This document shows positions 1 through 12,861 of a DNA stretch of 64,000 nucleotides, piece after piece. The notes below the pieces were generated by a model. The model was not told where the DNA came from and searched no databases. It was given only the letters and a program-made list of their open reading frames with translations. The DNA is taken from NCBI GenBank assembly GCA_943735955.1, contig OX030955.1, forward strand, positions 12,223,220-12,287,219, written 5' to 3'. The position numbers were made by a program, and so were the translations under genes. Position 1 is the stretch's first letter. Every line of letters begins with the position of its first letter. This DNA comes from Piscicola geometra (taxonomy: Eukaryota > Annelida > Clitellata > Hirudinida > Piscicolidae).

Positions 1-354
1 TCCTTTACCTCTCATATGAAAGAAAATTATTCTTCTTATTAATGGCTTAATATTCTTGATTGATTGATTACATTGAGTGAATTTTTGTTCAATAATAAAA
101 AATGGAATCTCTCAAGTACATAATCATTATTATTATCATGTCTATTCTTGATTTAGTGGACTTTTTTTAAATAATTAAAAACTTTATTAAATTGAATCTT
201 TATTAAAAGTAAAAATATACATTTTCGGAGAGTTCAATTTTCAATTCATCTAATCAATTAAGCATTTCATTAGCGGTGCCGTTAAGAGAGGTGCAGGCTA
301 ATATTAAATGAATAATCAACAAAGTGTCTATTTTTTCGTTTTTTGACATTTGGT
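1..354. other. H4-H2B spacer, partial, at window start
   Basis: AT-rich sequence identical to the later H4-to-H2B spacers (5582-5965 and others), joining the convergent 3' ends of H4 and H2B. It begins just downstream of an H4 stem-loop that lies outside the window. I see no gene in it. Confidence 0.85.
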
Positions 355-370
355 GGCTCTGAAAAGAGCC
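355..370 (-). terminator. Histone 3' stem-loop of H2B unit 1
   Basis: On the minus strand this reads GGCTCTTTTCAGAGCC, a 6-bp stem with a 4-nt loop, 38 nt after the H2B stop codon. This is the replication-dependent histone mRNA hairpin bound by SLBP; it replaces a poly(A) tail. A purine-rich stretch follows on the minus strand, as expected for a U7 snRNP target. Confidence 0.95.
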
Positions 371-408
371 TTTTGATGAATGTTTAATAGTGAGGTAGTA
401 GCAGATTT

Positions 409-780
409 CTACTTGGAGCTGGTGTACTTGGTGACGGCCTTGGTTCCTTCGCTTACAGCGTGCTTCGCCAACTCACCGGGCAGCAGGAGTCGAACGGCTG
501 TTTGAATTTCCCTAGACGTGATGGTCGAGCGCTTGTTGTAGTGCGCCAGTCTAGACGCCTCAGCAGCGATTCTCTCGAAGATGTCGTTCACGAAAGAGTT
601 CATGATCGACATAGCCTTGCCGCTGATGCCGGTGTCGGGGTGCACTTGCTTGAGCACCTTGTAGATGTAAATGAAGTAGGACTCCTTTCGCCTCTTCTTC
701 TGCTTCTTATCGGCATTTCTGACCGCCTTCGCCTTACTCGCGGCCTTCTTGGCTCCCTTACTGGCTGGTTTGGGTGGCAT
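409..780 (-). CDS. H2B: Histone H2B, unit 1
   Basis: Core histone H2B of 123 residues; it pairs with H2A in the nucleosome and packages newly replicated DNA. The sequence shows a lysine-rich N-terminal tail that starts [16 protein letters not shown], then the histone fold from about residue 35, and a canonical C-terminus ending AVTKYTSSK, which contains the lysine ubiquitylated in other animals. A slightly unusual [12 protein letters not shown] stands where most animals have SYAIYIYKV or SYGIYIYKV. No intron is present. It is divergent from H2A (426 bp between start codons) and ends in a histone stem-loop at 355-370. The start is the only ATG that gives a normal N-terminus. Confidence 0.98.
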   Translation of the reverse strand: MPPKPASKGAKKAASKAKAVRNADKKQKKRRKESYFIYIYKVLKQVHPDTGISGKAMSIMNSFVNDIFERIAAEASRLAHYNKRSTITSREIQTAVRLLLPGELAKHAVSEGTKAVTKYTSSK

Positions 781-1206
781 GCTTGTTGACTAATTGACTG
801 ACTAACTGACCGACTGAGAATGAGAATATGTGAAATTTCACAAATGCAGAGTCGACGTCTTGCTACTATTTATACGGAAAGCGATCTCGCCACTTTAGTC
901 AAGTTATCACGTGAGCAATTGACTAAAGTTACTCAGCCAATTAGAGCCGACGTTCGAAAGTTTGACTAAAGTGAAATAGACGAATGGCGGTTGATATTTC
1001 AAATTTGACTAAAGTCAAATCGACGAACGGCGGTTGAGACAACAAAGTTGACTAAAGTGAAATCGACGAATGGCAGTAGAGATTTCAAATTTGACTAAAG
1101 TCACTTTTGTATATAAAGGAGCTTTCAAATTTAACTCGACATAACTACCGATCTCCATTCCATTAGATTTTACATTTCTTAGTAGTCAACGTCATCAGTC
1201 ATCAGC
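781..1206. promoter_or_regulatory. Bidirectional H2B/H2A promoter, unit 1, with 43-bp-phased GACTAAAGT boxes
   Basis: The H2A TATA box (TATATAAAG) is at 1110-1118 and the H2B TATA box (TATAAATAG on the minus strand) at 866-874. Between them GACTAAAGT occurs forward at 921-929, 964-972, 1007-1015, 1050-1058 and 1093-1101, always 43 bp apart, and once in reverse at 892-900. The boxes sit in a degenerate 43-bp repeat that also carries a CGACGAAYGGC-like word. One CCAAT-like GCCAAT is near 936. The element is not one I recognise from histone promoters of model animals. A shared role in co-regulating both genes is inferred from position and repetition. Confidence 0.85.
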
Positions 1207-1611
1207 ATGTCTGGCAGAGGTAAAGGCGGCAAAGTGAAGGGAAAGTCAAAGACTAGGTCGAGTCGTGCGGGACTGCAATTCCCGGTCGGAAGAATTCACA
1301 GACTTCTTCGCAAAGGCAACTACGCCGAAAGAATCGGTGCAGGCGCGCCAGTCTACTTGGCCGCCGTGATGGAGTACTTGGCGGCTGAGGTACTCGAGTT
1401 GGCGGGCAACGCCGCGCGTGACAACAAGAAGACGAGAATCATTCCTCGTCACTTGCAACTAGCCATCAGGAACGACGAAGAGTTGAACAAACTTTTGTCC
1501 GGCGTCACGATCGCCCAAGGTGGTGTCTTGCCAAACATCCAGGCGGTTCTGCTGCCCAAGAAGACCGCTACAACTGGTGGAGGAGGCAGCCAGGCTGTTT
1601 CCAGTCAGTAA
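1207..1611 (+). CDS. H2A: Histone H2A, unit 1
   Basis: Core histone H2A of 134 residues, dimer partner of H2B. It starts [15 protein letters not shown], then [20 protein letters not shown] and the histone fold; the acidic patch region ([12 protein letters not shown]) is intact, so this is a replication-type H2A rather than H2A.Z. It is a few residues longer than usual because of a glycine-rich C-terminal tail, [11 protein letters not shown], which carries two SQ dipeptides including the last two residues. That resembles, but does not match, the SQ-acidic-hydrophobic ending of H2A.X. No intron. The stem-loop follows at 1653-1668. Confidence 0.98.
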   Translation: MSGRGKGGKVKGKSKTRSSRAGLQFPVGRIHRLLRKGNYAERIGAGAPVYLAAVMEYLAAEVLELAGNAARDNKKTRIIPRHLQLAIRNDEELNKLLSGVTIAQGGVLPNIQAVLLPKKTATTGGGGSQAVSSQ

Positions 1612-1652
1612 CGGATTCTGCTTGCTTCTTTACCAGCGAACAACTTCAAAAC

Positions 1653-1668
1653 GGCTCTTTTCAGAGCC
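1653..1668 (+). terminator. Histone 3' stem-loop of H2A unit 1
   Basis: GGCTCTTTTCAGAGCC, 41 nt after the H2A stop codon, followed by CGAAAAATAAAAAAG, a plausible U7 downstream element. Confidence 0.95.
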
Positions 1669-3382
1669 ACCCAATCTCGAAAAATAAAAAAGACTCTATG
1701 TTGTTGTTGTTTACTAAAGTAATGTAAACATTTTATTATTCTTTTTTCTTGTTGTCGTCGTTTTCCATTTCGGCTTTATATCCGTCCATAAGCAGTATCA
1801 GCATCAAGGCGTCTACACTTTTCATAAATTCGGCTTTTTCATTATTTCTAACAAAGTCGCTTGAGATTGATTATATAAAAGGAAATTCCTTTTAGAAGGA
1901 GGAAAGTACTATAATTGTGAAAACGTAATTGAACCTAGCAGGCTAGAGGGTATCAAGGCATCTTTAGGCAACTATCATATTATATTCATTCATATTTCTA
2001 CCTACTGTTTCGAGTTATCTTCGTGGTGACTCAAAAACAAACGGCATAATAATAATAATAATAGATGTGTCTATAAAAGTAGTATGGCCCTCAATGCCTC
2101 TACTCCTTTCACCATTTGTGATAAATAAAGCTTGTAAAAGAGTCACTTCAATTCAAATAAATTCCAAATTTAGAAAAAGTATTCTTTTCTATCTATTCAA
2201 CAATCTCATGTTGTATACACTTAATTAAATATTTCACAAAGTTTGAATTTTAAGTGTAATCTTTAGTCGCCAGGGGGACAAAAAACTTAAATTTATAAGG
2301 GTTTTTTCTTTGATTATTTATAAAATCATGAAATTTAGATGAAGTGCATAATAACAACAAAAATATTAACAGCAATAGAGCCATGGCAGTTTCAGTCTGC
2401 CTGCCTGCCTGCCTGCCTGCCTTCCTCCCTGCCAGCTAGCCTCTGCCTGCACACCTATATCTATTCAATATGTAGTAGCATTAGAAGAAGGCTTTCAATT
2501 TGAAGGCAGAATGCATTTATTATTAATATTAATTTCCATTTGGATTATTAATATTCACACAATATTCTTCTTTTTTTTCTATTCATCTACTATGCTTTCA
2601 TAGGCACTCCAAAGGCTGCCTTCCAACATAAGGCAATTGCTCACACTCAGACTGGCACTGCTTTGTAATTATATTTATTGTCTTCATTAATGTTCAAGAT
2701 GAGAGCTAGATTGCTATTATTAGTATTTATGAACTGCAAAAAAAATTCATTTGAAATGTTCAAGTAGATAGAAAGAAAAAAAGATTGAATGTAAATGCCA
2801 TCAGGCAGAAGCAAGTGCAAGAAAGAAGACAAGAAAGAGTCACTCTATAGCAGCATTTGTAGCTACTCTTTAGCTTGGTATTTCTCATAAACAGTCAAAA
2901 GCCTACTCATGCCATGACAGTAAAACATCTTGGATGTATCTTGTATGTATGTATGTATGAGAATGTAGAAGGTATTAGTTCTTGAAAGAACTAGTTTTAG
3001 CTCTAAAGAAATAAGCATCGGATTCTTTTTTCATTTAATTAGACTTATTAAAAAGCTAATTTTTAATTTCCTTATAACTCTAGTTCTTTCAAATCTCGGT
3101 CTTTTCGTTGGCGCCAAAACGCTTTGTTCTTTCAAGTTTATAAACAAAGCCTTTAAACACCCTTCATTTTGACTTTTAAACGCAATTCTTTTGCCTAAAT
3201 TTATTAACTTACATTTATATAAGAAAAAGAAGAGTAGAAGGATGATAAGGAGACATTTTCTTTTATTCCATAAGTACCTTCAAACCATGCCAATTAAAAA
3301 TTTCTAAATGATGATGAAGCATTAAAGTGTTATGAGGTGAAATCTTATGAGATAGGTGAGCAGTCAGTCAGACAGGCAGACA

Positions 3383-3415
<33 letters not shown>

Positions 3416-4366
3416 CAGACAGGCACTCAGTCAGTCAGTGAGGCAACAAGACCTAGTCATTAAGCAAAATTTGGGAATTTGAGTAAAAGACCAAAAGAAA
3501 AACTTATAAAAACATTTAAAACTCACTTGCTGCTTCAGAGGAGAAGGTGAGCAAGAGATTATGAGCCTTATCAATATCTCTATAGATAGTTGCCAAAAAT
3601 GACATGCAAATAGTAATAAAAACTAAAAAGTAGAAGAAACATTCTATTTAATTCTATATATCGAGTCAAAAGAATCATGTGGATTAAAAATAAGAAGATA
3701 TACTATTTAGAAATGACATGTGTGAACATGCATTCAGTCAGTCAAGGGCTCTTACAAAGAGGCAAGCAAGGATAGAATCCACTTTTGTTGATTGAAAGTA
3801 ACATGTAAAAGTATAAATTTTATAAAATCAAAATAACTCACCTTTCGACTGTTTACAAAAACTTCATCTCAATCAAGTATGTAGAAGGCAAAAACTGCCT
3901 AAAAACTATTAGATTGGCATAAACGCACCAAGAAAGAAGTTGTGATTTTCTTTTAATCAAAAAATATCTATCAATCAAATATATATGAAAAATGTTTTAA
4001 AAGGTTGCAAATGTCAAGAGATTCAATCTGATGTCATGAGAGAGCAGGAGGGCAGACAGGCATAAAGACCTAAGGGAAATAATATATACTCTTGACTATA
4101 TGTTCTTATTATAGGATGAAAATGTAATTTTTTTTATTATCCAAATAACTCACTAATACTAACTATATTGAAATTATTATTTTTAGTCGCCAGAGAGCCA
4201 AAAATAGCAATAAATAAAATAACAACTGACCGAATGAGAAGGGAGGATGCTTCTTTTTCTTTACACCACCACCACCAACAGCAACAACAACAACAACAGC
4301 AACAACAACAACAACAGCAGCAACGAAGAAACAACAACAAAGTTTATTTCTTTTTTGAGCATTGGT
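1669..4366. other. H2A-H3 long spacer, unit 1
   Basis: About 2.7 kb of AT-rich non-coding DNA between the convergent H2A and H3 genes. It holds a TGCC tract (about 2397-2430), a short TATG tract (about 2943-2958), a CAGG/CAGA tract (about 3361-3425) and the CAC/CAA/CAG tract (about 4265-4324). The phrase TTTAGTCGCCAG occurs twice, near 2262 and 4183. I looked for H1, 5S rRNA, U snRNA and spliced-leader genes and recognise none. Its near-identity between units probably reflects homogenisation, not proven function. Confidence 0.8.
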
Positions 4367-4382
4367 GGCTCTGAAAAGAGCC
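4367..4382 (-). terminator. Histone 3' stem-loop of H3 unit 1
   Basis: GGCTCTTTTCAGAGCC on the minus strand. It is followed on that strand by an A-rich run with AAAAAAGAAA, a candidate U7-binding element. Confidence 0.95.
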
Positions 4383-4418
4383 GTTTTGTGGTGCAAGTTA
4401 AGTGATGAGCATTTCTTC

Positions 4419-5528
<1,110 letters not shown>

Positions 5529-5565
5529 GTCTCTTTCATCTATCCATCCATCCATCCTCACAAAC

Positions 5566-5581
5566 GGTCCTTTTCAGGACC
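5566..5581 (+). terminator. Histone 3' stem-loop of H4 unit 1 (GGTCC variant)
   Basis: GGTCCTTTTCAGGACC, with compensating stem changes relative to the GGCTCT stems of the other three genes and the same loop. Paired changes on both arms support real selection on the structure. Confidence 0.95.
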
Positions 5582-5965
5582 ACAATTTCGAAAAAACAAA
5601 AATAACTTTTGTCCTTTACCTCTCATATGAAAGAAAATTATTCTTCTTATTAATGGCTTAATATTCTTGATTGATTGATTACATTGAGTGAATTTTTGTT
5701 CAATAATAAAAAATGGAATCTCTCAAGTACATAATCATTATTATTATCATGTCTATTCTTGATTTAGTGGACTTTTTTTAAATAATTAAAAACTTTATTA
5801 AATTGAATCTTTATTAAAAGTAAAAATATACATTTTCGGAGAGTTCAATTTTCAATTCATCTAATCAATTAAGCATTTCATTAGCGGTGCCGTTAAGAGA
5901 GGTGCAGGCTAATATTAAATGAATAATCAACAAAGTGTCTATTTTTTCGTTTTTTGACATTTGGT
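5582..5965. other. H4-H2B spacer between units 1 and 2
   Basis: AT-rich, 384 bp, no gene recognised. Contains (TTGA/TTGATTGATTGA)-like and (ATT)-like simple stretches. Confidence 0.8.
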
Positions 5966-5981
5966 GGCTCTGAAAAGAGCC
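5966..5981 (-). terminator. Histone 3' stem-loop of H2B unit 2
   Basis: Same hairpin as at 355-370. Confidence 0.95.
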
Positions 5982-6019
5982 TTTTGATGAATGTTTAATA
6001 GTGAGGTAGTAGCAGATTT

Positions 6020-6391
6020 CTACTTGGAGCTGGTGTACTTGGTGACGGCCTTGGTTCCTTCGCTTACAGCGTGCTTCGCCAACTCACCGGGCAGCAGGAG
6101 TCGAACGGCTGTTTGAATTTCCCTAGACGTGATGGTCGAGCGCTTGTTGTAGTGCGCCAGTCTAGACGCCTCAGCAGCGATTCTCTCGAAGATGTCGTTC
6201 ACGAAAGAGTTCATGATCGACATAGCCTTGCCGCTGATGCCGGTGTCGGGGTGCACTTGCTTGAGCACCTTGTAGATGTAAATGAAGTAGGACTCCTTTC
6301 GCCTCTTCTTCTGCTTCTTATCGGCATTTCTGACCGCCTTCGCCTTACTCGCGGCCTTCTTGGCTCCCTTACTGGCTGGTTTGGGTGGCAT
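6020..6391 (-). CDS. H2B: Histone H2B, unit 2
   Basis: Protein identical to the unit 1 H2B (409-780); same divergent arrangement with H2A and its own stem-loop at 5966-5981. Confidence 0.98.
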   Translation of the reverse strand: MPPKPASKGAKKAASKAKAVRNADKKQKKRRKESYFIYIYKVLKQVHPDTGISGKAMSIMNSFVNDIFERIAAEASRLAHYNKRSTITSREIQTAVRLLLPGELAKHAVSEGTKAVTKYTSSK

Positions 6392-6817
6392 GCTTGTTGA
6401 CTAATTGACTGACTAACTGACCGACTGAGAATGAGAATATGTGAAATTTCACAAATGCAGAGTCGACGTCTTGCTACTATTTATACGGAAAGCGATCTCG
6501 CCACTTTAGTCAAGTTATCACGTGAGCAATTGACTAAAGTTACTCAGCCAATTAGAGCCGACGTTCGAAAGTTTGACTAAAGTGAAATAGACGAATGGCG
6601 GTTGATATTTCAAATTTGACTAAAGTCAAATCGACGAACGGCGGTTGAGACAACAAAGTTGACTAAAGTGAAATCGACGAATGGCAGTAGAGATTTCAAA
6701 TTTGACTAAAGTCACTTTTGTATATAAAGGAGCTTTCAAATTTAACTCGACATAACTACCGATCTCCATTCCATTAGATTTTACATTTCTTAGTAGTCAA
6801 CGTCATCAGTCATCAGC
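6392..6817. promoter_or_regulatory. Bidirectional H2B/H2A promoter, unit 2
   Basis: Carries the same six GACTAAAGT boxes and two TATA boxes as 781-1206, each shifted by 5,611 bp; the H2A TATA box is at 6721-6729. Confidence 0.85.
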
Positions 6818-7222
6818 ATGTCTGGCAGAGGTAAAGGCGGCAAAGTGAAGGGAAAGTCAAAGACTAGGTCGAGTCGTGCGGGACTGCAATTCCCGGTCGG
6901 AAGAATTCACAGACTTCTTCGCAAAGGCAACTACGCCGAAAGAATCGGTGCAGGCGCGCCAGTCTACTTGGCCGCCGTGATGGAGTACTTGGCGGCTGAG
7001 GTACTCGAGTTGGCGGGCAACGCCGCGCGTGACAACAAGAAGACGAGAATCATTCCTCGTCACTTGCAACTAGCCATCAGGAACGACGAAGAGTTGAACA
7101 AACTTTTGTCCGGCGTCACGATCGCCCAAGGTGGTGTCTTGCCAAACATCCAGGCGGTTCTGCTGCCCAAGAAGACCGCTACAACTGGTGGAGGAGGCAG
7201 CCAGGCTGTTTCCAGTCAGTAA
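6818..7222 (+). CDS. H2A: Histone H2A, unit 2
   Basis: Protein identical to the unit 1 H2A, including the [11 protein letters not shown] tail. Confidence 0.98.
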   Translation: MSGRGKGGKVKGKSKTRSSRAGLQFPVGRIHRLLRKGNYAERIGAGAPVYLAAVMEYLAAEVLELAGNAARDNKKTRIIPRHLQLAIRNDEELNKLLSGVTIAQGGVLPNIQAVLLPKKTATTGGGGSQAVSSQ

Positions 7223-7263
7223 CGGATTCTGCTTGCTTCTTTACCAGCGAACAACTTCAAAAC

Positions 7264-7279
7264 GGCTCTTTTCAGAGCC
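7264..7279 (+). terminator. Histone 3' stem-loop of H2A unit 2
   Basis: Same hairpin as at 1653-1668. Confidence 0.95.
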
Positions 7280-9948
7280 ACCCAATCTCGAAAAATAAAA
7301 AAGACTCTATGTTGTTGTTGTTTACTAAAGTAATGTAAACATTTTATTATTCTTTTTTCTTGTTGTCGTCGTTTTCCATTTCGGCTTTATATCCGTCCAT
7401 AAGCAGTATCAGCATCAAGGCGTCTACACTTTTCATAAATTCGGCTTTTTCATTATTTCTAACAAAGTCGCTTGAGATTGATTATATAAAAGGAAATTCC
7501 TTTTAGAAGGAGGAAAGTACTATAATTGTGAAAACGTAATTGAACCTAGCAGGCTAGAGGGTATCAAGGCATCTTTAGGCAACTATCATATTATATTCAT
7601 TCATATTTCTACCTACTGTTTCGAGTTATCTTCGTGGTGACTCAAAAACAAACGGCATAATAATAATAATAATAGATGTGTCTATAAAAGTAGTATGGCC
7701 CTCAATGCCTCTACTCCTTTCACCATTTGTGATAAATAAAGCTTGTAAAAGAGTCACTTCAATTCAAATAAATTCCAAATTTAGAAAAAGTATTCTTTTC
7801 TATCTATTCAACAATCTCATGTTGTATACACTTAATTAAATATTTCACAAAGTTTGAATTTTAAGTGTAATCTTTAGTCGCCAGGGGGACAAAAAACTTA
7901 AATTTATAAGGGTTTTTTCTTTGATTATTTATAAAATCATGAAATTTAGATGAAGTGCATAATAACAACAAAAATATTAACAGCAATAGAGCCATGGCAG
8001 TTTCAGTCTGCCTGCCTGCCTGCCTGCCTGCCTTCCTCCCTGCCAGCTAGCCTCTGCCTGCACACCTATATCTATTCAATATGTAGTAGCATTAGAAGAA
8101 GGCTTTCAATTTGAAGGCAGAATGCATTTATTATTAATATTAATTTCCATTTGGATTATTAATATTCACACAATATTCTTCTTTTTTTTCTATTCATCTA
8201 CTATGCTTTCATAGGCACTCCAAAGGCTGCCTTCCAACATAAGGCAATTGCTCACACTCAGACTGGCACTGCTTTGTAATTATATTTATTGTCTTCATTA
8301 ATGTTCAAGATGAGAGCTAGATTGCTATTATTAGTATTTATGAACTGCAAAAAAAATTCATTTGAAATGTTCAAGTAGATAGAAAGAAAAAAAGATTGAA
8401 TGTAAATGCCATCAGGCAGAAGCAAGTGCAAGAAAGAAGACAAGAAAGAGTCACTCTATAGCAGCATTTGTAGCTACTCTTTAGCTTGGTATTTCTCATA
8501 AACAGTCAAAAGCCTACTCATGCCATGACAGTAAAACATCTTGGATGTATCTTGTATGTATGTATGTATGAGAATGTAGAAGGTATTAGTTCTTGAAAGA
8601 ACTAGTTTTAGCTCTAAAGAAATAAGCATCGGATTCTTTTTTCATTTAATTAGACTTATTAAAAAGCTAATTTTTAATTTCCTTATAACTCTAGTTCTTT
8701 CAAATCTCGGTCTTTTCGTTGGCGCCAAAACGCTTTGTTCTTTCAAGTTTATAAACAAAGCCTTTAAACACCCTTCATTTTGACTTTTAAACGCAATTCT
8801 TTTGCCTAAATTTATTAACTTACATTTATATAAGAAAAAGAAGAGTAGAAGGATGATAAGGAGACATTTTCTTTTATTCCATAAGTACCTTCAAACCATG
8901 CCAATTAAAAATTTCTAAATGATGATGAAGCATTAAAGTGTTATGAGGTGAAATCTTATGAGATAGGTGAGCAGTCAGTCAGACAGGCAGGCAGGCAGGC
9001 AGGCAGCAGACAGGCACTCAGTCAGTCAGTGAGGCAACAAGACCTAGTCATTAAGCAAAATTTGGGAATTTGAGTAAAAGACCAAAAGAAAAACTTATAA
9101 AAACATTTAAAACTCACTTGCTGCTTCAGAGGAGAAGGTGAGCAAGAGATTATGAGCCTTATCAATATCTCTATAGATAGTTGCCAAAAATGACATGCAA
9201 ATAGTAATAAAAACTAAAAAGTAGAAGAAACATTCTATTTAATTCTATATATCGAGTCAAAAGAATCATGTGGATTAAAAATAAGAAGATATACTATTTA
9301 GAAATGACATGTGTGAACATGCATTCAGTCAGTCAAGGGCTCTTACAAAGAGGCAAGCAAGGATAGAATCCACTTTTGTTGATTGAAAGTAACATGTAAA
9401 AGTATAAATTTTATAAAATCAAAATAACTCACCTTTCGACTGTTTACAAAAACTTCATCTCAATCAAGTATGTAGAAGGCAAAAACTGCCTAAAAACTAT
9501 TAGATTGGCATAAACGCACCAAGAAAGAAGTTGTGATTTTCTTTTAATCAAAAAATATCTATCAATCAAATATATATGAAAAATGTTTTAAAAGGTTGCA
9601 AATGTCAAGAGATTCAATCTGATGTCATGAGAGAGCAGGAGGGCAGACAGGCATAAAGACCTAAGGGAAATAATATATACTCTTGACTATATGTTCTTAT
9701 TATAGGATGAAAATGTAATTTTTTTTATTATCCAAATAACTCACTAATACTAACTATATTGAAATTATTATTTTTAGTCGCCAGAGAGCCAAAAATAGCA
9801 ATAAATAAAATAACAACTGACCGAATGAGAAGGGAGGATGCTTCTTTTTCTTTACACCACCACCACCAACAGCAACAACAACAACAACAACAACAACAGC
9901 AGCAACGAAGAAACAACAACAAAGTTTATTTCTTATTTGAGCATTGGT
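7280..9948. other. H2A-H3 long spacer, unit 2
   Basis: Near-identical to 1669-4366 but shorter: the CAGG tract (about 8980-9010) and the CAC/CAA/CAG tract (about 9856-9906) have both contracted. A single T-to-A change at 9935 interrupts the A-rich run just downstream of the H3 stem-loop. Confidence 0.8.
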
Positions 9949-9964
9949 GGCTCTGAAAAGAGCC
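9949..9964 (-). terminator. Histone 3' stem-loop of H3 unit 2
   Basis: Hairpin intact. The presumed U7-binding purine run just beyond it differs from the other units at 9935. Confidence 0.95.
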
Positions 9965-10000
9965 GTTTTGTGGTGCAAGTTAAGTGATGAGCATTTCTTC

Positions 10001-11110
<1,110 letters not shown>

Positions 11111-11147
11111 GTCTCTTTCATCTATCCATCCATCCATCCTCACAAAC

Positions 11148-11163
11148 GGTCCTTTTCAGGACC
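11148..11163 (+). terminator. Histone 3' stem-loop of H4 unit 2
   Basis: GGTCC-stem variant, as at 5566-5581. Confidence 0.95.
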
Positions 11164-11547
11164 ACAATTTCGAAAAAACAAAAATAACTTTTGTCCTTTA
11201 CCTCTCATATGAAAGAAAATTATTCTTCTTATTAATGGCTTAATATTCTTGATTGATTGATTACATTGAGTGAATTTTTGTTCAATAATAAAAAATGGAA
11301 TCTCTCAAGTACATAATCATTATTATTATCATGTCTATTCTTGATTTAGTGGACTTTTTTTAAATAATTAAAAACTTTATTAAATTGAATCTTTATTAAA
11401 AGTAAAAATATACATTTTCGGAGAGTTCAATTTTCAATTCATCTAATCAATTAAGCATTTCATTAGCGGTGCCGTTAAGAGAGGTGCAGGCTAATATTAA
11501 ATGAATAATCAACAAAGTGTCTATTTTTTCGTTTTTTGACATTTGGT
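11164..11547. other. H4-H2B spacer between units 2 and 3
   Basis: Counterpart of 5582-5965; no gene seen. Confidence 0.8.
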
Positions 11548-11563
11548 GGCTCTGAAAAGAGCC
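11548..11563 (-). terminator. Histone 3' stem-loop of H2B unit 3
   Basis: Same hairpin as at 355-370. Confidence 0.95.
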
Positions 11564-11601
11564 TTTTGATGAATGTTTAATAGTGAGGTAGTAGCAGATT
11601 T

Positions 11602-11973
11602 CTACTTGGAGCTGGTGTACTTGGTGACGGCCTTGGTTCCTTCGCTTACAGCGTGCTTCGCCAACTCACCGGGCAGCAGGAGTCGAACGGCTGTTTGAAT
11701 TTCCCTAGACGTGATGGTCGAGCGCTTGTTGTAGTGCGCCAGTCTAGACGCCTCAGCAGCGATTCTCTCGAAGATGTCGTTCACGAAAGAGTTCATGATC
11801 GACATAGCCTTGCCGCTGATGCCGGTGTCGGGGTGCACTTGCTTGAGCACCTTGTAGATGTAAATGAAGTAGGACTCCTTTCGCCTCTTCTTCTGCTTCT
11901 TATCGGCATTTCTGACCGCCTTCGCCTTACTCGCGGCCTTCTTGGCTCCCTTACTGGCTGGTTTGGGTGGCAT
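11602..11973 (-). CDS. H2B: Histone H2B, unit 3
   Basis: Protein identical to the unit 1 H2B. Confidence 0.98.
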   Translation of the reverse strand: MPPKPASKGAKKAASKAKAVRNADKKQKKRRKESYFIYIYKVLKQVHPDTGISGKAMSIMNSFVNDIFERIAAEASRLAHYNKRSTITSREIQTAVRLLLPGELAKHAVSEGTKAVTKYTSSK

Positions 11974-12399
11974 GCTTGTTGACTAATTGACTGACTAACT
12001 GACCGACTGAGAATGAGAATATGTGAAATTTCACAAATGCAGAGTCGACGTCTTGCTACTATTTATACGGAAAGCGATCTCGCCACTTTAGTCAAGTTAT
12101 CACGTGAGCAATTGACTAAAGTTACTCAGCCAATTAGAGCCGACGTTCGAAAGTTTGACTAAAGTGAAATAGACGAATGGCGGTTGATATTTCAAATTTG
12201 ACTAAAGTCAAATCGACGAACGGCGGTTGAGACAACAAAGTTGACTAAAGTGAAATCGACGAATGGCAGTAGAGATTTCAAATTTGACTAAAGTCACTTT
12301 TGTATATAAAGGAGCTTTCAAATTTAACTCGACATAACTACCGATCTCCATTCCATTAGATTTTACATTTCTTAGTAGTCAACGTCATCAGTCATCAGC
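11974..12399. promoter_or_regulatory. Bidirectional H2B/H2A promoter, unit 3
   Basis: All elements of 781-1206 are present, shifted by 11,193 bp, with the 43-bp spacing kept. Confidence 0.85.
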
Positions 12400-12804
12400 A
12401 TGTCTGGCAGAGGTAAAGGCGGCAAAGTGAAGGGAAAGTCAAAGACTAGGTCGAGTCGTGCGGGACTGCAATTCCCGGTCGGAAGAATTCACAGACTTCT
12501 TCGCAAAGGCAACTACGCCGAAAGAATCGGTGCAGGCGCGCCAGTCTACTTGGCCGCCGTGATGGAGTACTTGGCGGCTGAGGTACTCGAGTTGGCGGGC
12601 AACGCCGCGCGTGACAACAAGAAGACGAGAATCATTCCTCGTCACTTGCAACTAGCCATCAGGAACGACGAAGAGTTGAACAAACTTTTGTCCGGCGTCA
12701 CGATCGCCCAAGGTGGTGTCTTGCCAAACATCCAGGCGGTTCTGCTGCCCAAGAAGACCGCTACAACTGGTGGAGGAGGCAGCCAGGCTGTTTCCAGTCA
12801 GTAA
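12400..12804 (+). CDS. H2A: Histone H2A, unit 3
   Basis: Protein identical to the unit 1 H2A. Confidence 0.98.
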   Translation: MSGRGKGGKVKGKSKTRSSRAGLQFPVGRIHRLLRKGNYAERIGAGAPVYLAAVMEYLAAEVLELAGNAARDNKKTRIIPRHLQLAIRNDEELNKLLSGVTIAQGGVLPNIQAVLLPKKTATTGGGGSQAVSSQ

Positions 12805-12845
12805 CGGATTCTGCTTGCTTCTTTACCAGCGAACAACTTCAAAAC

Positions 12846-12861
12846 GGCTCTTTTCAGAGCC
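12846..12861 (+). terminator. Histone 3' stem-loop of H2A unit 3
   Basis: Same hairpin as at 1653-1668. Confidence 0.95.

Noticed and set aside
2647..2832. 61-codon minus-strand frame conserved in all units
   Set aside because: Conserved only because the whole unit is; composition is like random AT-rich sequence.
1669..4366. Possible H1, 5S, snRNA or spliced-leader gene in the long spacer
   Set aside because: Conservation is equal along the whole spacer and no promoter, Sm site or RNA fold was recognised. GGTGAG/GTGAGT-like words occur but without a consistent exon.
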